Shown here in pieces: positions 42,092 through 51,961 of a stretch of DNA of 64,000 nucleotides. Under the pieces are notes generated by a model. The model ran no database searches. It was not told where the DNA came from and was given only the letters and a program-made list of their open reading frames with translations. The stretch covers positions 1-64,000 of the forward strand of contig NZ_JAIVFS010000037.1 of NCBI RefSeq assembly GCF_020829645.1, given 5' to 3'. Numbering within the stretch: the stretch's first letter is position 1; every line of letters begins with the position of its first letter. Position numbers and translations under genes: made by a program. Origin of the DNA: Nostoc mirabile CHAB5784 (GTDB lineage Bacteria; Cyanobacteriota; Cyanobacteriia; Cyanobacteriales; Nostocaceae).

Positions 42092-42517
42092 AGGAAATTC
42101 CTCCTGACTTGAGTTTTTTAGCTGACTAAATGTGAGTATTTAGTTCAACTACCTAAATTTAACGTGAGTTCGACGAACCTTTCCCTGACCTGAACTTTAG
42201 TTCAAGTCTGTCCCTCTCACCCATCGGAGAGGGAGGGTTTTGCGTAGTAAAACCTCTTAGAGGTCTTTTGATTCACCTCGTTAGGCGAACACCACACAAG
42301 CCGTTGAACTTACATTAATTTATGAAATCATAACAATATTTATACTTCAGTAGTTAGTATCTTCTGAATATTGATAAAAACCACTAGCTATAGGGTAAGT
42401 ATCTATAAAAAAGATAAATCTATGCTAATTATTTTGTGGGTAAAATGTATTTAATAACACAAAAAAAAGGGACACCCAGCAGCGCCCCTATAAACTTTGA
42501 CACAAACACTGCTGTTT
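42092..42517. other. Intergenic region between prk and metK
   Basis: Contains short inverted stretches (CCTCTTAGAGG near 42250) and AT-rich DNA. No gene or clear RNA motif. Confidence 0.4.
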
Positions 42518-43522
42518 TTAAACCTGAACCGCTAACTTTGCTTCCGTAGCTGTCAACCGCTCATAGGCAGCACGCATTTTCAAACCTGTAAGCACTTGGA
42601 AGAAACCAGTACCATTATTGGAACCTGGATACTCGCGGTGTTGGAGTAACAAGTGAGTCAATTCACCCTGATATTTAGTAGATGTATTGCTGAGATGGGT
42701 TTCGATATAAATTACTTCTTCCAAGTTGTCAAATTGACCATCTACCTCTAGTACTGAGACATAGCGGCCGTAGTAAACATCTGAACCGTAGTACAGTTGC
42801 ATACCAGGATAAGAACACGTCAGCTTGCGTCCACAAGGAGTCCAATTGATTGTTGACCCTTCATCAAATAGGTAGGTTGGATCAAAGCCTTCCTTACCTT
42901 CACGCTGGAGCATACGTACCCGCAGGACTCTGCGCTCCGTGTCGTTTTTGATCAAGTTCGTGGGTAATACTTGGAGAACCACATCGGCAAATTCTCTTTG
43001 TGGTTCGATAAACTTATCAAAGTCAGGTTTGCGGGAATTGATTTGCGCTAAGACATCTTCGTAGCGATGACCGCGTTCAGCCATATCTCGCTGGATTTTC
43101 CAGGCAATCTTGACTTCATCACTAATGTCAAAATATACACTGAAGTCGATTAGCGATCGCACCCGCTCATCATATAAAGGATGCAGCCCTTCAACAACTA
43201 TAATGTGATTCGGCTCTATCCGCTCTGGCGGATCAATTAAGCCAGTTTCGTGGTTATAAATCGGCTTATCAATCGCTTGACCACTTTTGAGCGCTTTAAT
43301 TTGCTCATACATTAAGTCAAAATTGTTTGCCCTGGGGTCTAGTGCCGTTATCCCCGTTTCTTTACGCTGTTTGCGATCCAGGGAATGATAGTCATCCAAG
43401 CAAATGACTGTCATTAAATCTTCACCAAACAAATCTATTAAACGACGCAAAAACGTAGATTTCCCGCACCCAGAGTCTCCGGCTACTCCAATTAGTACCA
43501 CGCGTTCCGGCTTATTTGTCAT
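42518..43522 (-). CDS. prk: Phosphoribulokinase
   Basis: Calvin-cycle enzyme that phosphorylates ribulose 5-phosphate. It has 334 residues. The P-loop GDSGCGKST contains Cys19, which with Cys41 (TVICLDDYH) forms the regulatory disulfide, and a second pair is in TPCGRKLTCSY. Light-dark control through thioredoxin and the CP12/GAPDH complex follows from these cysteines. Single gene; convergent neighbours are absent. Confidence 0.98.
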   Translation of the reverse strand: MTNKPERVVLIGVAGDSGCGKSTFLRRLIDLFGEDLMTVICLDDYHSLDRKQRKETGITALDPRANNFDLMYEQIKALKSGQAIDKPIYNHETGLIDPPERIEPNHIIVVEGLHPLYDERVRSLIDFSVYFDISDEVKIAWKIQRDMAERGHRYEDVLAQINSRKPDFDKFIEPQREFADVVLQVLPTNLIKNDTERRVLRVRMLQREGKEGFDPTYLFDEGSTINWTPCGRKLTCSYPGMQLYYGSDVYYGRYVSVLEVDGQFDNLEEVIYIETHLSNTSTKYQGELTHLLLQHREYPGSNNGTGFFQVLTGLKMRAAYERLTATEAKLAVQV

Positions 43523-44722
43523 AAATCTCCTCTAAAATACTAAAATTGTCTCAATATTTTTTCACACAGCAGATTCTGAAGCCAGGAGTTTACCCCTTTG
43601 GTTTATCCTGCGTTCTTGCTACCTAGCACATCTATAAGACACCAAGCAAGTAGGCAACAAAAGTAATTAAGTTGCTACTCGTCGGACTAGCCTGAATGTT
43701 GGTGCCGGTAAGTATTTAATCCTAGTGGTATATTTGATTTTAACAGAAGGGGGTATCCCATACAAGATTGCTCTCAAGAAGAATTAGGGTGGTTCATGAA
43801 TCATTTTTTTGTTGATTTAGTTGTTAATTTAAAAATGGGGATCAGCACCGCCCATCAGCGTTGCGCCTTTATCAGTCCGCTACTTGTGACTATAAACAAG
43901 ACAAAATGGTATAATTTATTATTGCCGCGAATTTTTTGATGTTCCTAAATTGTAATTCCTGCTCGACAATACTTAATATATTCAAAGCAAAAATCTATCC
44001 AACGAATGAGCAAAGAACTTGCATTAGTCAAATTATTGGCTGTAAATTTATAGATATGCCCAGATAGAAGCGTTGACGTTATGGCCAAGTACTGATAGGG
44101 GTTGACAGATTTTTCACATCAAGTGAAACTGATTACAGTTGCTAGAATCACCATTCTCTATGTCGTTATCTTTGTAGCTTGAGTTGTCAGAGTCATGTCA
44201 TTATCCATAGACAGGTCATGAATATAGCTAACAATATTCCGAGATAGTAGATTTAAAGAAGTAAAACCAATCGGAAAAAAACCTTCCGGAATTGACGTTT
44301 CCGATTTAAACCCTTGGAGTAGGCAAGCGCAACCGCAATTTTTGGAAGTCAACTGAGCAGTAGCTTCCACTAATCGAAGCAAGGTTCCTACAATATCTGC
44401 CCCTTTAAGTTGCTTGTTGGGTAATAAGGTAAAAAACTATCTCCCTGATGGGGGTGGCAGTTAGCGAAAAAAAGATTAAATTGACTCATTATTAACATTC
44501 TCCACAAGACTTATCCTTTACCTTAGAAGGTGAACAGGTGTGTTTTTTGCTATGCCTGCATGTCTTTGGTGAGTGTACTTAGCAAGGCATTAATTTAATG
44601 ATGCCGTTTTTCCTTCATGGCCAGTTTTGTGAAACGAAAATCCGGTAAACTAAAGCTGGCAAGGTAGGGGAATAGTTTTTTTTTGAAAAACGGTTAAGTA
44701 AATTATCGGAGTGGTAGAACGA
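43523..44722. other. Long prk-petH intergenic region
   Basis: 1.2 kb with no convincing gene. A minus-strand frame at 44158-44382 (74 codons) shows no family features. The divergent promoters of prk and petH must lie here, and a small RNA is possible. No NtcA box (GTA-N8-TAC) could be identified with confidence. Confidence 0.4.
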
Positions 44723-46036
44723 ATGTACAATCAAGGTGCTGTTGAGGGTGCTGCCAACACAGAATTAGGTAGCCGCATCTTCCTTTATGAAGTGGTGGGT
44801 TTGCGTCAGAGTGAAGAAACTGATCAAACTAACTACCCAATTCGGAAAAGTGGCAGTGTGTTCATCAGAGTGCCTTACAACCGCATGAATCAAGAAATGC
44901 GACGTATCACTCGTCTAGGCGGCACAATTGTTAGCATCCAACCTGTAACTGCGCTACAGCCAGTTAATGGTAAAGCCTCACTTGGGAATGCTACAAGCGT
45001 TGTCAGCAAGTTAGCTACATCTGGGGAAACTGCTAACAGTGAAGGGAATGGTAAAGCCACACCTGTGAATGCTCATAGTGCTGAAGAACAGAACAAGGAC
45101 AAGAAAGGCAACACCATGACTCAAGCGAAAGCCAAAAAAGACCACGGTGACGTTCCTGTTAACACTTACCGTCCCAATGCTCCGTTTATTGGCAAGGTAA
45201 TATCTAATGAACCGCTAGTCAAAGAAGGCGGTATTGGTATTGTTCAACACCTTAAATTTGACCTATCTGGCAGTGATTTAAAGTATATAGAAGGTCAAAG
45301 TATTGGGATTATTCCGCCAGGATTGGACAAGAACGGCAAGCCGGAAAAACTCAGACTATATTCTATCGCCTCAACTCGTCATGGCGATGATGTGGATGAC
45401 AAGACAGTATCACTGTGCGTCCGTCAATTGGAGTATAAGCACCCAGAAACTAGCGAAACAGTCTACGGGGTTTGCTCTACCCACCTGTGTTTCCTCAAGC
45501 CAGGGGAAGAGGTAAAAATTACCGGGCCTGTGGGTAAGGAAATGTTGTTACCCAATGACCCTGATGCTAATGTCATCATGATGGCAACCGGAACAGGTAT
45601 TGCGCCGATGCGGGCTTATCTGTGGCGTCAGTTTAAAGATGCGGAAAGAGCAGCTAACCCAGAATACGAATTTAAAGGATTCTCTTGGCTAATATTTGGC
45701 GTACCAACAACTCCAAACCTCTTATATAAGGAAGAACTGGAAGAAATTCAACAAAAATATCCTGATAACTTCCGCCTCACTGCTGCCATCAGCCGCGAAC
45801 AAAAAAATCCCCAAGGCGGTAGAATGTATATTCAAGACCGCGTAGCAGAACATGCTGATGAATTGTGGCAGTTGATTAAAAATGAAAAAACCCACACCTA
45901 CATCTGCGGTTTGCGCGGTATGGAAGAAGGTATTGATGCAGCCTTAACTGCTGCTGCTGCTAAGGAAGACGTAACCTGGAGTGATTACCAGAAGCAACTC
46001 AAGAAAGCCGGTCGCTGGCACGTAGAAACTTACTAA
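44723..46036 (+). CDS. petH: Ferredoxin-NADP+ reductase with phycobilisome-linker domain
   Basis: Transfers electrons from ferredoxin to NADP+. 437 residues from ATG 44723 (MYNQGAVEGAANTELG); GTG 44711 lacks a spaced ribosome site. Residues 15-75 form the CpcD-like domain that docks on phycobilisomes (SRIFLYEVVGL, RRITRLGGTIVSI). A hinge follows, then the FAD domain (RLYSIAS) and the NADP domain (MATGTGIAPMRAYLW, ending WHVETY). Met132 in GNTMTQAK is preceded by an AAGAAAGG stretch and matches the internal start of the short, soluble FNR isoform known in other cyanobacteria. Confidence 0.97.
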   Translation: MYNQGAVEGAANTELGSRIFLYEVVGLRQSEETDQTNYPIRKSGSVFIRVPYNRMNQEMRRITRLGGTIVSIQPVTALQPVNGKASLGNATSVVSKLATSGETANSEGNGKATPVNAHSAEEQNKDKKGNTMTQAKAKKDHGDVPVNTYRPNAPFIGKVISNEPLVKEGGIGIVQHLKFDLSGSDLKYIEGQSIGIIPPGLDKNGKPEKLRLYSIASTRHGDDVDDKTVSLCVRQLEYKHPETSETVYGVCSTHLCFLKPGEEVKITGPVGKEMLLPNDPDANVIMMATGTGIAPMRAYLWRQFKDAERAANPEYEFKGFSWLIFGVPTTPNLLYKEELEEIQQKYPDNFRLTAAISREQKNPQGGRMYIQDRVAEHADELWQLIKNEKTHTYICGLRGMEEGIDAALTAAAAKEDVTWSDYQKQLKKAGRWHVETY

Positions 46037-46039
46037 TTT

Positions 46040-46130
46040 AGTCATTGGTCATTAGTCATTAGTCATTAGTTTTAGACAGAGGACGAAGGACAAAGGACAA
46101 ATGACAAATGACAAAATGACAAAGGAAGCG
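46040..46130. repeat. ATTAGTC / ACAAATG short tandem repeats
   Basis: TCATTGG(TCATTAG)n on one side and (GACAAAT)n on the other, roughly complementary, between petH and hom. Confidence 0.75.
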
Positions 46131-46203
46131 GGATAATCAGTAGGTAGGGCAAACGCTCTACCTACAATTGTTATTGGTGAAATTGGGTGCAAAAATTGTG
46201 GGT

Positions 46204-47484
46204 GTGAAACTAGGAATACTGGGATTAGGCACCGTGGGAACGGGAACAGTGCAGTTGTTGCAAGATAGCGCTGGGCGTCACCCATTGTTGCAAGAGATAG
46301 AAATCTATCGGGTGGGAGTGCGATCGCTCGATAAACCCCGTGTAGTAGAATTGTCTACGGAAGTCTTAAATACAGATTTAGAATCAATTGTCAATGATCC
46401 GGCGGTAGATATAGTTGTCGAGGTGATGGGGGGACTGGAACCGGCGCGATCGCTCATCCTCAAAGCCTTAAGTAATGGTAAGCATGTAGTCACTGCCAAT
46501 AAAGCAGCGATCGCTCGCTTTGGGGCGGAAATTTTCACGACTGCTAATCAAGCTGGCGTATACGTCATGCTAGAAGCTGCTGTGGGTGGTGGAATTCCAG
46601 TGATTCAACCCTTGAAGCAGTCTTTAAGTGTTAACCGTATTCATACGGTAACTGGTATTGTAAACGGTACAACTAACTACATCCTGACACGGATGCAAAC
46701 AGAAGGCAGCAACTTTAATGATGTCTTAGCTGATGCCCAGCGCTTGGGTTATGCTGAGGCTGACCCCACAGCCGATGTTGATGGCTTAGACGCAGCAGAT
46801 AAAATTGCCATTCTGGCATCATTAGGCTTTGGTGGACGCATCAACCTACAAGATGTTTATACTGAGGGCATTCGGCAAGTCAGCAAAACAGATATTGCCT
46901 ACGCCGAGAAATTGGGATTTGTGATTAAATTGTTAGCGATCGCTAAACGTGATACTCCCTCATCTCCTCTCTCTGTAAGAGTTCATCCCACATTAGTGCC
47001 TCAAGCCCACCCTTTGGCTAGCATCAACGGCGTTTACAACGCCATTCTTGTGGAAGGAGAACCCATCGGCCAGGTAATGTTTTTCGGCCCCGGTGCTGGT
47101 GCTGGTGCAACCGCCAGTGCTGTAACATCAGATATTTTAAATCTAGTTGCTGTCCTCAAAACTAATACAGCAGTTGCAAATCCCTTATTAACTTGTGGAC
47201 ATCAGGAATACTGCCAAATTGCACCGATGGCAGAATTGATAACTCGGTTTTACGCCCGTTTCCTCACCAATGACCAACCGGGAGTTATCGGTAAATTGGG
47301 GACTTGCTTTGGTAACTATGGTGTTAGCTTAGAATCAATTGTCCAAACTGGCTTTCAAGGGGAACTAGCAGAGATTGTAGTTGTTACCCATGATGTACGG
47401 GAAGGCAACTTTCGGCAAGCTCTGGCAGAAATTCGGGATTTGTCCGCGATCGAAAGCATTCCCAGCTTACTGCGTGTACTTTGA
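46204..47484 (+). CDS. hom: Homoserine dehydrogenase
   Basis: Reduces aspartate semialdehyde to homoserine in the pathway to threonine, isoleucine and methionine. The NAD(P) motif GILGLGTVGTGTVQLL begins at once. The catalytic signature GGGIPVIQPLKQSL and GIVNGTTNYILTRM are present, and a C-terminal ACT domain (ARFLTNDQPGVIGKLGTCFG) suggests feedback control by threonine. The start is one of several in-frame GTGs (46168, 46198, 46204). The last is chosen because the family begins there, giving 426 residues. Confidence 0.94.
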   Translation: MKLGILGLGTVGTGTVQLLQDSAGRHPLLQEIEIYRVGVRSLDKPRVVELSTEVLNTDLESIVNDPAVDIVVEVMGGLEPARSLILKALSNGKHVVTANKAAIARFGAEIFTTANQAGVYVMLEAAVGGGIPVIQPLKQSLSVNRIHTVTGIVNGTTNYILTRMQTEGSNFNDVLADAQRLGYAEADPTADVDGLDAADKIAILASLGFGGRINLQDVYTEGIRQVSKTDIAYAEKLGFVIKLLAIAKRDTPSSPLSVRVHPTLVPQAHPLASINGVYNAILVEGEPIGQVMFFGPGAGAGATASAVTSDILNLVAVLKTNTAVANPLLTCGHQEYCQIAPMAELITRFYARFLTNDQPGVIGKLGTCFGNYGVSLESIVQTGFQGELAEIVVVTHDVREGNFRQALAEIRDLSAIESIPSLLRVL

Positions 47485-47576
47485 GATTAGTCAGGAGTGA
47501 GGCTCCTCATAGCTCTATAATTCACTATCTCTACAAAACTCTTTTTTCATTTTGAATTTTGAATTTTGAATTGCTT

Positions 47577-47807
47577 ATGACCTCTGCAATCGGCCCATCC
47601 ACCGCCCTCACTCCTTTCCCCGATCATACGCAGCTACCAGAGTCAGATGGTACTTTCGTGAAAAATTGGCAAGAGCATCCCCAAAGGATTTTACTCACTG
47701 AGTCTATTACACCTGTCCTTAAACAATTACATCATGAAGGCCAATATTGTATAGGTCAGGACTTAGGTATTTACTGGCGCTTGACAAGCTCTACCAAAAA
47801 AATATAA
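47577..47807 (+). pseudogene. Uma2/DUF820 protein, truncated copy
   Basis: 76 codons identical in pattern to the first 70 of the intact paralogues at 50061 and 57615 (TALTPFPDHTQLPESDGTFV and so on to DLGIYWRLT), then a short unrelated tail TSSTKKI and stop. The nuclease core is missing. It is a 5' remnant left by a deletion or a rearrangement joined to a copy. Confidence 0.85.
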
Positions 47808-48271
47808 CACTTGCGTAACTCCTTAACATGTTTTCAAAATCATGCATGTCAGGTTACTACGCCATCGTTTAGTCATTCGCTCACGAACGAGGTACTATCT
47901 AGAAATTTCAGCATAAGCCTTGTGAGCTTTTTCACAACAACCCGCACTTTTAAAACACCCTTTTAACGAAACTGGGTTCTTTGAGCTTCCAATTCACATA
48001 AGCCGTATCATTTTTGGGAAATTCATGGTAAGATACACTCACAAAATTTAAGTTAACATAGGAACCCCATTTGATTTCTGAACTTACTTGCTAGGCAAAT
48101 AATAAGCAAAAAGCAACGGAAAACGGGAAACAAGGCTATTTGAATCGTACTGATTTTTTTTCAAAAATCAAATATGAGTTCTATAGATAATTAATTAACA
48201 TCAGTCAAATCCTTCCCGTTTTGCATATTTCTATTGATTAATTAGTTAGTTCTAAAATAGTCGAATATGCA
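47808..48271. other. Intergenic region with a dispersed 38-bp repeat
   Basis: At 48149-48186 a stretch containing GTACTGATTTTTTTTC and AAAAATCAAATATGAG recurs at 59575-59612. It is a near-palindrome (TGATTTTT / AAAAATCA). The rest is featureless. Confidence 0.5.
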
Positions 48272-48832
48272 ATGATTTACAATCTTCTTCTATGTCTTGG
48301 TGACAGCCTAACTTGTGGTGCAAGAGACAGATATATGCGGAATTATCCGTTAGAACTTGCCAAAGAATTATCAGAAATTACATCCGAAGAATGGTATTGC
48401 ATTACAGAAGCCGTTAATGGAAGAACATCATCTGAACTAGCTAGTTCAGCTTATTCTATTGTTAATAAATATCCAGATGTTTATGGAGTCATACTTCTAA
48501 TCGGAACCAACGATAGCCGCAATAAATTTCCAGTAGAAGTTTATATTGATAACGTTAAGCAAATAATTCGCGTCTGTCGGATTTTACGCAAGAAAGTATA
48601 TCTCTTATCTATACCCCCTTTTTTCTACCATAGACATTTTTTATGGTATGACAAGCAAGCAAGATTACTAATTGATGAATACAATGAAAAACTGACTGAA
48701 ATAGAAAATATTGTATTTATTGATTTAAGCAAACACATAGAAGAAAACGACCTTATAGATGGCGTTCATTTCACGCACGAAGCCAATATTAAAATAGCTA
48801 AATTTTTAGCTAAATCACTTTTAAGTACATAA
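48272..48832 (+). CDS. SGNH/GDSL-family hydrolase
   Basis: 186 residues. The four SGNH blocks are visible: GDSLTCG (nucleophile Ser, about residue 10), the Gly in AVNGRTSSEL, GTNDSR (Asn) and DGVHFTHEAN (Asp/His). It is likely an acyl-ester hydrolase acting on a glycan or lipid; no signal peptide. It is 25 bp upstream of a sugar-nucleotide epimerase, and both genes are AT-rich compared with hom, suggesting transfer as a unit for glycan modification. Confidence 0.85.
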   Translation: MIYNLLLCLGDSLTCGARDRYMRNYPLELAKELSEITSEEWYCITEAVNGRTSSELASSAYSIVNKYPDVYGVILLIGTNDSRNKFPVEVYIDNVKQIIRVCRILRKKVYLLSIPPFFYHRHFLWYDKQARLLIDEYNEKLTEIENIVFIDLSKHIEENDLIDGVHFTHEANIKIAKFLAKSLLST

Positions 48833-48857
48833 AATCATGAAATACTAAATCTAGAGT

Positions 48858-49859
48858 ATGTCAAATATTGAAGGACTTTCAATAGATAGACTAGACTTAT
48901 CTGGTGCCAAAGCTTTAGTGACAGGAGGAGCTGGATTTATTGGCTCCCACTTAGTCGATTGCTTAATAAAAATAGGTTGCCAAGTTAGAATTTTTGATAA
49001 TCTCTCTAGTGGCAGTATAGATAATATTAATAATCAAGCTGAGTTTTTACAAGGTGACATACGTAATCAAGAAGAGATCAAGCGTGCTGTAGCGGGAGTT
49101 GATTTTGTATTTCATCAAGCAGCTCAGATTAATCCTGCAAAAGCCGTTGAAGATCCGATGTTTGATTTTGAGGTAAATGCACAAGGAACATTGCATTTAC
49201 TTATGGCAGCACGCCAAGCTGGAGTCAAAAAAATCTTGCTAGCCTCTACAAATCTATACGGCGATGCTACTTATCCAAATCCTCAGGTTGCTGAGTATGT
49301 TCCAATTCTAGGAATGGCTAATTCCTTACTGTCTCCTTATGCAGCTAGTAAAGCATCCGCAGAAGCTTATTTTAAAGTATTTAATGATGAGTTTAATTTA
49401 CCAACAGTTAGATTAAGATATGCGAATGTCTATGGCCCAAGACAAAAGTCTAAAGGAGGTTCTGGAGTACTGGCAATATTTACAGAACGTGCTTTGCAAA
49501 ATCAGCCACTAAGTATCTTTGGTTCAGGCAATCAATCTCGTGACTTTGTTTATGTAGCAGATGTTGTTAGAGCTAATATTCAAGCAGCATTATCCAATCA
49601 AGCTAACGGACAAATTTTTAACATAGGTTCAGGCAAAGATACAACAGTAATAAAATTAGCGCAAAAAATAATTTCCTTAACTAATTCGCAGAGTTTAATT
49701 GAATATTTGCCTGCAAGAGTAGCTGATTTTGAACATGTAAATATAGATATTAAGCAGGCTAAGGATTTAATAGGATGGCAACCTTTAACATCTCTTGATT
49801 CAGGATTAACTAATTATATTGAGTGGCTAGTAAATCTTGCGGGGCACAAAATGGTCTAG
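48858..49859 (+). CDS. NAD-dependent nucleotide-sugar epimerase/dehydratase
   Basis: 333 residues, extended short-chain dehydrogenase. The NAD motif GGAGFIGSHLVD is near residue 20, the catalytic pair is in YAASK near residue 167, and NVYGPRQ is the substrate loop. It resembles UDP-glucose 4-epimerases, but exact specificity cannot be read. Probably co-transcribed with the upstream hydrolase. Confidence 0.87.
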   Translation: MSNIEGLSIDRLDLSGAKALVTGGAGFIGSHLVDCLIKIGCQVRIFDNLSSGSIDNINNQAEFLQGDIRNQEEIKRAVAGVDFVFHQAAQINPAKAVEDPMFDFEVNAQGTLHLLMAARQAGVKKILLASTNLYGDATYPNPQVAEYVPILGMANSLLSPYAASKASAEAYFKVFNDEFNLPTVRLRYANVYGPRQKSKGGSGVLAIFTERALQNQPLSIFGSGNQSRDFVYVADVVRANIQAALSNQANGQIFNIGSGKDTTVIKLAQKIISLTNSQSLIEYLPARVADFEHVNIDIKQAKDLIGWQPLTSLDSGLTNYIEWLVNLAGHKMV

Positions 49860-50060
49860 AGTGTAGAGGGAATAAGCTTCCTCGTTCTCTCTCTTTGCTG
49901 ATATTACTTGGAGAGTGATTTTTTTCAGGCGATGTGTCCTATGTTCGCTACGTTCAGCTAAACTCACACTATCTATATATTCAGATGTCTGACGATAAGT
50001 TGCTTTAAGTCTACACTTGCTAAACTAAAAAACAACCCTTACTCCTGCAAAGGTAGTCTT

Positions 50061-50846
50061 ATGACCTCTGCAACCGACCCATCCACCGCCCTCACTCCTT
50101 TCCCCGACCATACGGAGCTACCAGAGTCTGATGGTACTTTTGTGAAAAATTGGCAAGAGCATCCCCAAAGCATCTTACTCACTGACTCGATTACACCTGT
50201 TCTGAAACAATTACATCCTGAAGGCCAATATTGTATAGGTCAGGACTTAGGTATTTACTGGCGCTTAACAGACCCGCCAGAACGAGGCGCAGAAGCACCA
50301 GATTGGTTTTATGTAGGAAATGTACCGCCCTTGCTTGATGGACAAACGCGGAGGTCTTATGTACTCTGGCGAGAATTTATTGCCCCTTTGATTGCCTTGG
50401 AATTTGTCTCTGGGGATGGTAGTGAAGAACGAGATAAAACCCCTTGGCAGGGCAAATTTTGGATTTATGAGCAAGTAATTCACCCGGCTTATTATGGCAT
50501 TTATGAAGTGAAGAAAGCCAGTGTAGAAGTTTATAAATTAATCGGTGGACAATATCAGTTATTAGCAACAAATGAGCGCGGACATTATCCTATTACCCCC
50601 TTGGGAGTTGAGTTAGGCTTATGGCATGGAGTTTATCAAAACGCCCAATTGCCCTGGTTGCGTTGGTGGGATTTGCAGGGTAATTTGTTGTTGACTGGCT
50701 CAGAAAGAGCTGAACAGGAATCTCAACGGGCTGAACAGGAATCCCAACGGGCTGAACAGGAATCCCAACGGGCTGAACAGGAAAGACAAAGAGCCGATCG
50801 CCTAATTGCTCAATTGCGATCGCTCGGTGTTGAACCAGAAGCCTAA
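50061..50846 (+). CDS. Uma2/DUF820 family protein (putative PD-(D/E)XK nuclease)
   Basis: 261 residues. The Uma2 family is abundant in cyanobacteria and has a restriction-endonuclease-like fold. EAPDWFYVGN and ALEFVSGDGSEERD hold the acidic residues expected in the core. The C-terminus contains four tandem 7-residue units (AEQESQR) encoded by near-identical 21-bp repeats, forming a coiled coil; the paralogue at 57615 has a single unit. The function is unproven. Confidence 0.8.
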   Translation: MTSATDPSTALTPFPDHTELPESDGTFVKNWQEHPQSILLTDSITPVLKQLHPEGQYCIGQDLGIYWRLTDPPERGAEAPDWFYVGNVPPLLDGQTRRSYVLWREFIAPLIALEFVSGDGSEERDKTPWQGKFWIYEQVIHPAYYGIYEVKKASVEVYKLIGGQYQLLATNERGHYPITPLGVELGLWHGVYQNAQLPWLRWWDLQGNLLLTGSERAEQESQRAEQESQRAEQESQRAEQERQRADRLIAQLRSLGVEPEA

Positions 50847-50863
50847 GTCTTTGGCTGATTTGT

Positions 50864-51016
50864 ATGAGAAAAACCCCTATTGATTTGTATCGTATGGGAA
50901 ATGCGACTTCTTCGAGAATAGATAATATTCGTTTACAAGATATTGAAACTTACGAAGAAGATGGTGATATGTGGGTTATTGCAGTAATCAGAGTAAAATT
51001 AAATGCACGTTATTAG
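50864..51016 (+). CDS. Small open frame overlapping higB
   Basis: 50 codons (MRKTPIDLYRMGNATSSRID onward) between the Uma2 stop and higB, overlapping the higB start by 14 bp. It may be the worn start of a larger gene. No family can be named. Confidence 0.3.
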   Translation: MRKTPIDLYRMGNATSSRIDNIRLQDIETYEEDGDMWVIAVIRVKLNARY

Positions 51017-51302
51017 TCGCAGAATTCTACGGGAATTTTGTGAGGCACACGCAGATGCAAGGGAAGCACTTTATGATTGGTATAGGATAGCAACTAAAGC
51101 TGAATGGAAAAATCTGCTTGAAGTTCAGGCTATTTATCCAAAAGCAGAAGCAGTTGGTAACTTCACCGTGTTTAATATTAAAGGAAACAACTACCGTTTG
51201 ATTGCTGATATTGTTTACAAAACTCAAAGAATCTATATTAAATATGTCCTAACTCACGCTGAATATGATAAGGATAAATGGAAAAATGACCCGTATTTTT
51301 AA
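51003..51302 (+). CDS. higB: HigB-type mRNA interferase toxin
   Basis: 99 residues of the HigB_toxin family: ISRRILREFCEAHADAREAL at the N-terminus, NFTVFNIKGNNYRLIADIVY in the core and THAEYDKDKWKNDPYF at the end. It is expected to cleave ribosome-bound mRNA. It overlaps the antitoxin start, so the two are translationally coupled. Unlike the locus at 33.5 kb, this toxin is full length. Confidence 0.88.
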   Translation: MHVISRRILREFCEAHADAREALYDWYRIATKAEWKNLLEVQAIYPKAEAVGNFTVFNIKGNNYRLIADIVYKTQRIYIKYVLTHAEYDKDKWKNDPYF

Positions 51303-51684
51303 TTCAGAATCTTATGGTAAATTGCTAGCCGAGTATCAGCCAAAAATAATTACCACGGAAGCAGAAAACGAACAAGCGATCGCACTCGCATTAACCTTAG
51401 AACATCGTCCCAATCGTACACCAGAAGAAGAGATGTTGTTGCAACTGTTGGTGACATTAATTGAGCAGTTTGAAGAAACCCATTACCCAATCCTCCAAGG
51501 TACACCCAATTCGATGTTAGTGCATCTGATGGACGCACGCGATACTACAACTGAAGCATTAGCTGAGGTAATTGGTTCATTGGAAATTGCCTTGCAAATT
51601 GTTAATGGCGATCGCACCATTAGTAAAACTCAAGCAGAAGCGTTGGCGGACTATTTTAATGTAGATATCAGTTTATTTACTTAG
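51286..51684 (+). CDS. higA: HigA-type XRE antitoxin
   Basis: 132 residues from ATG 51286, the start used by the paralogue at 33152. An earlier in-frame ATG at 51265 lies inside higB. The C-terminal helix-turn-helix reads TTEALAEVIGSLEIALQIVN. It neutralises HigB and probably represses the operon. Confidence 0.87.
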   Translation: MTRIFNSESYGKLLAEYQPKIITTEAENEQAIALALTLEHRPNRTPEEEMLLQLLVTLIEQFEETHYPILQGTPNSMLVHLMDARDTTTEALAEVIGSLEIALQIVNGDRTISKTQAEALADYFNVDISLFT

Positions 51685-51961
51685 CTTATCTTCCATAACA
51701 ACGCTCTTAAAACCAGCGCTTGGTATTGAGCCGGAAATTTAATATTTTGGTATAACGCTCTTAAAACCAGTAACTACGCAAATATATTTTTATACTTTTA
51801 AAAATATATTTCTAAATATTTTTACATAGATTAAGCATAAGAATCAAGGCGATCGCAGGGAATCTTCATGAGCGAAGCGAGATAAAGGCGCACCGAGCTT
51901 CGCAAAAATTAAATAGGAGTTCGATATTGCAATCAAGCGAGAAGCGCGATATTAAATTCGG

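Noticed and set aside
42092..42300. SAM riboswitch in front of metK
   Set aside because: I looked for the SAM-I and SAM-II core motifs on the minus strand and did not find them.
44158..44382. 74-codon minus-strand frame in the prk-petH spacer
   Set aside because: No recognisable domain, no clear ribosome site; conservation would be needed.
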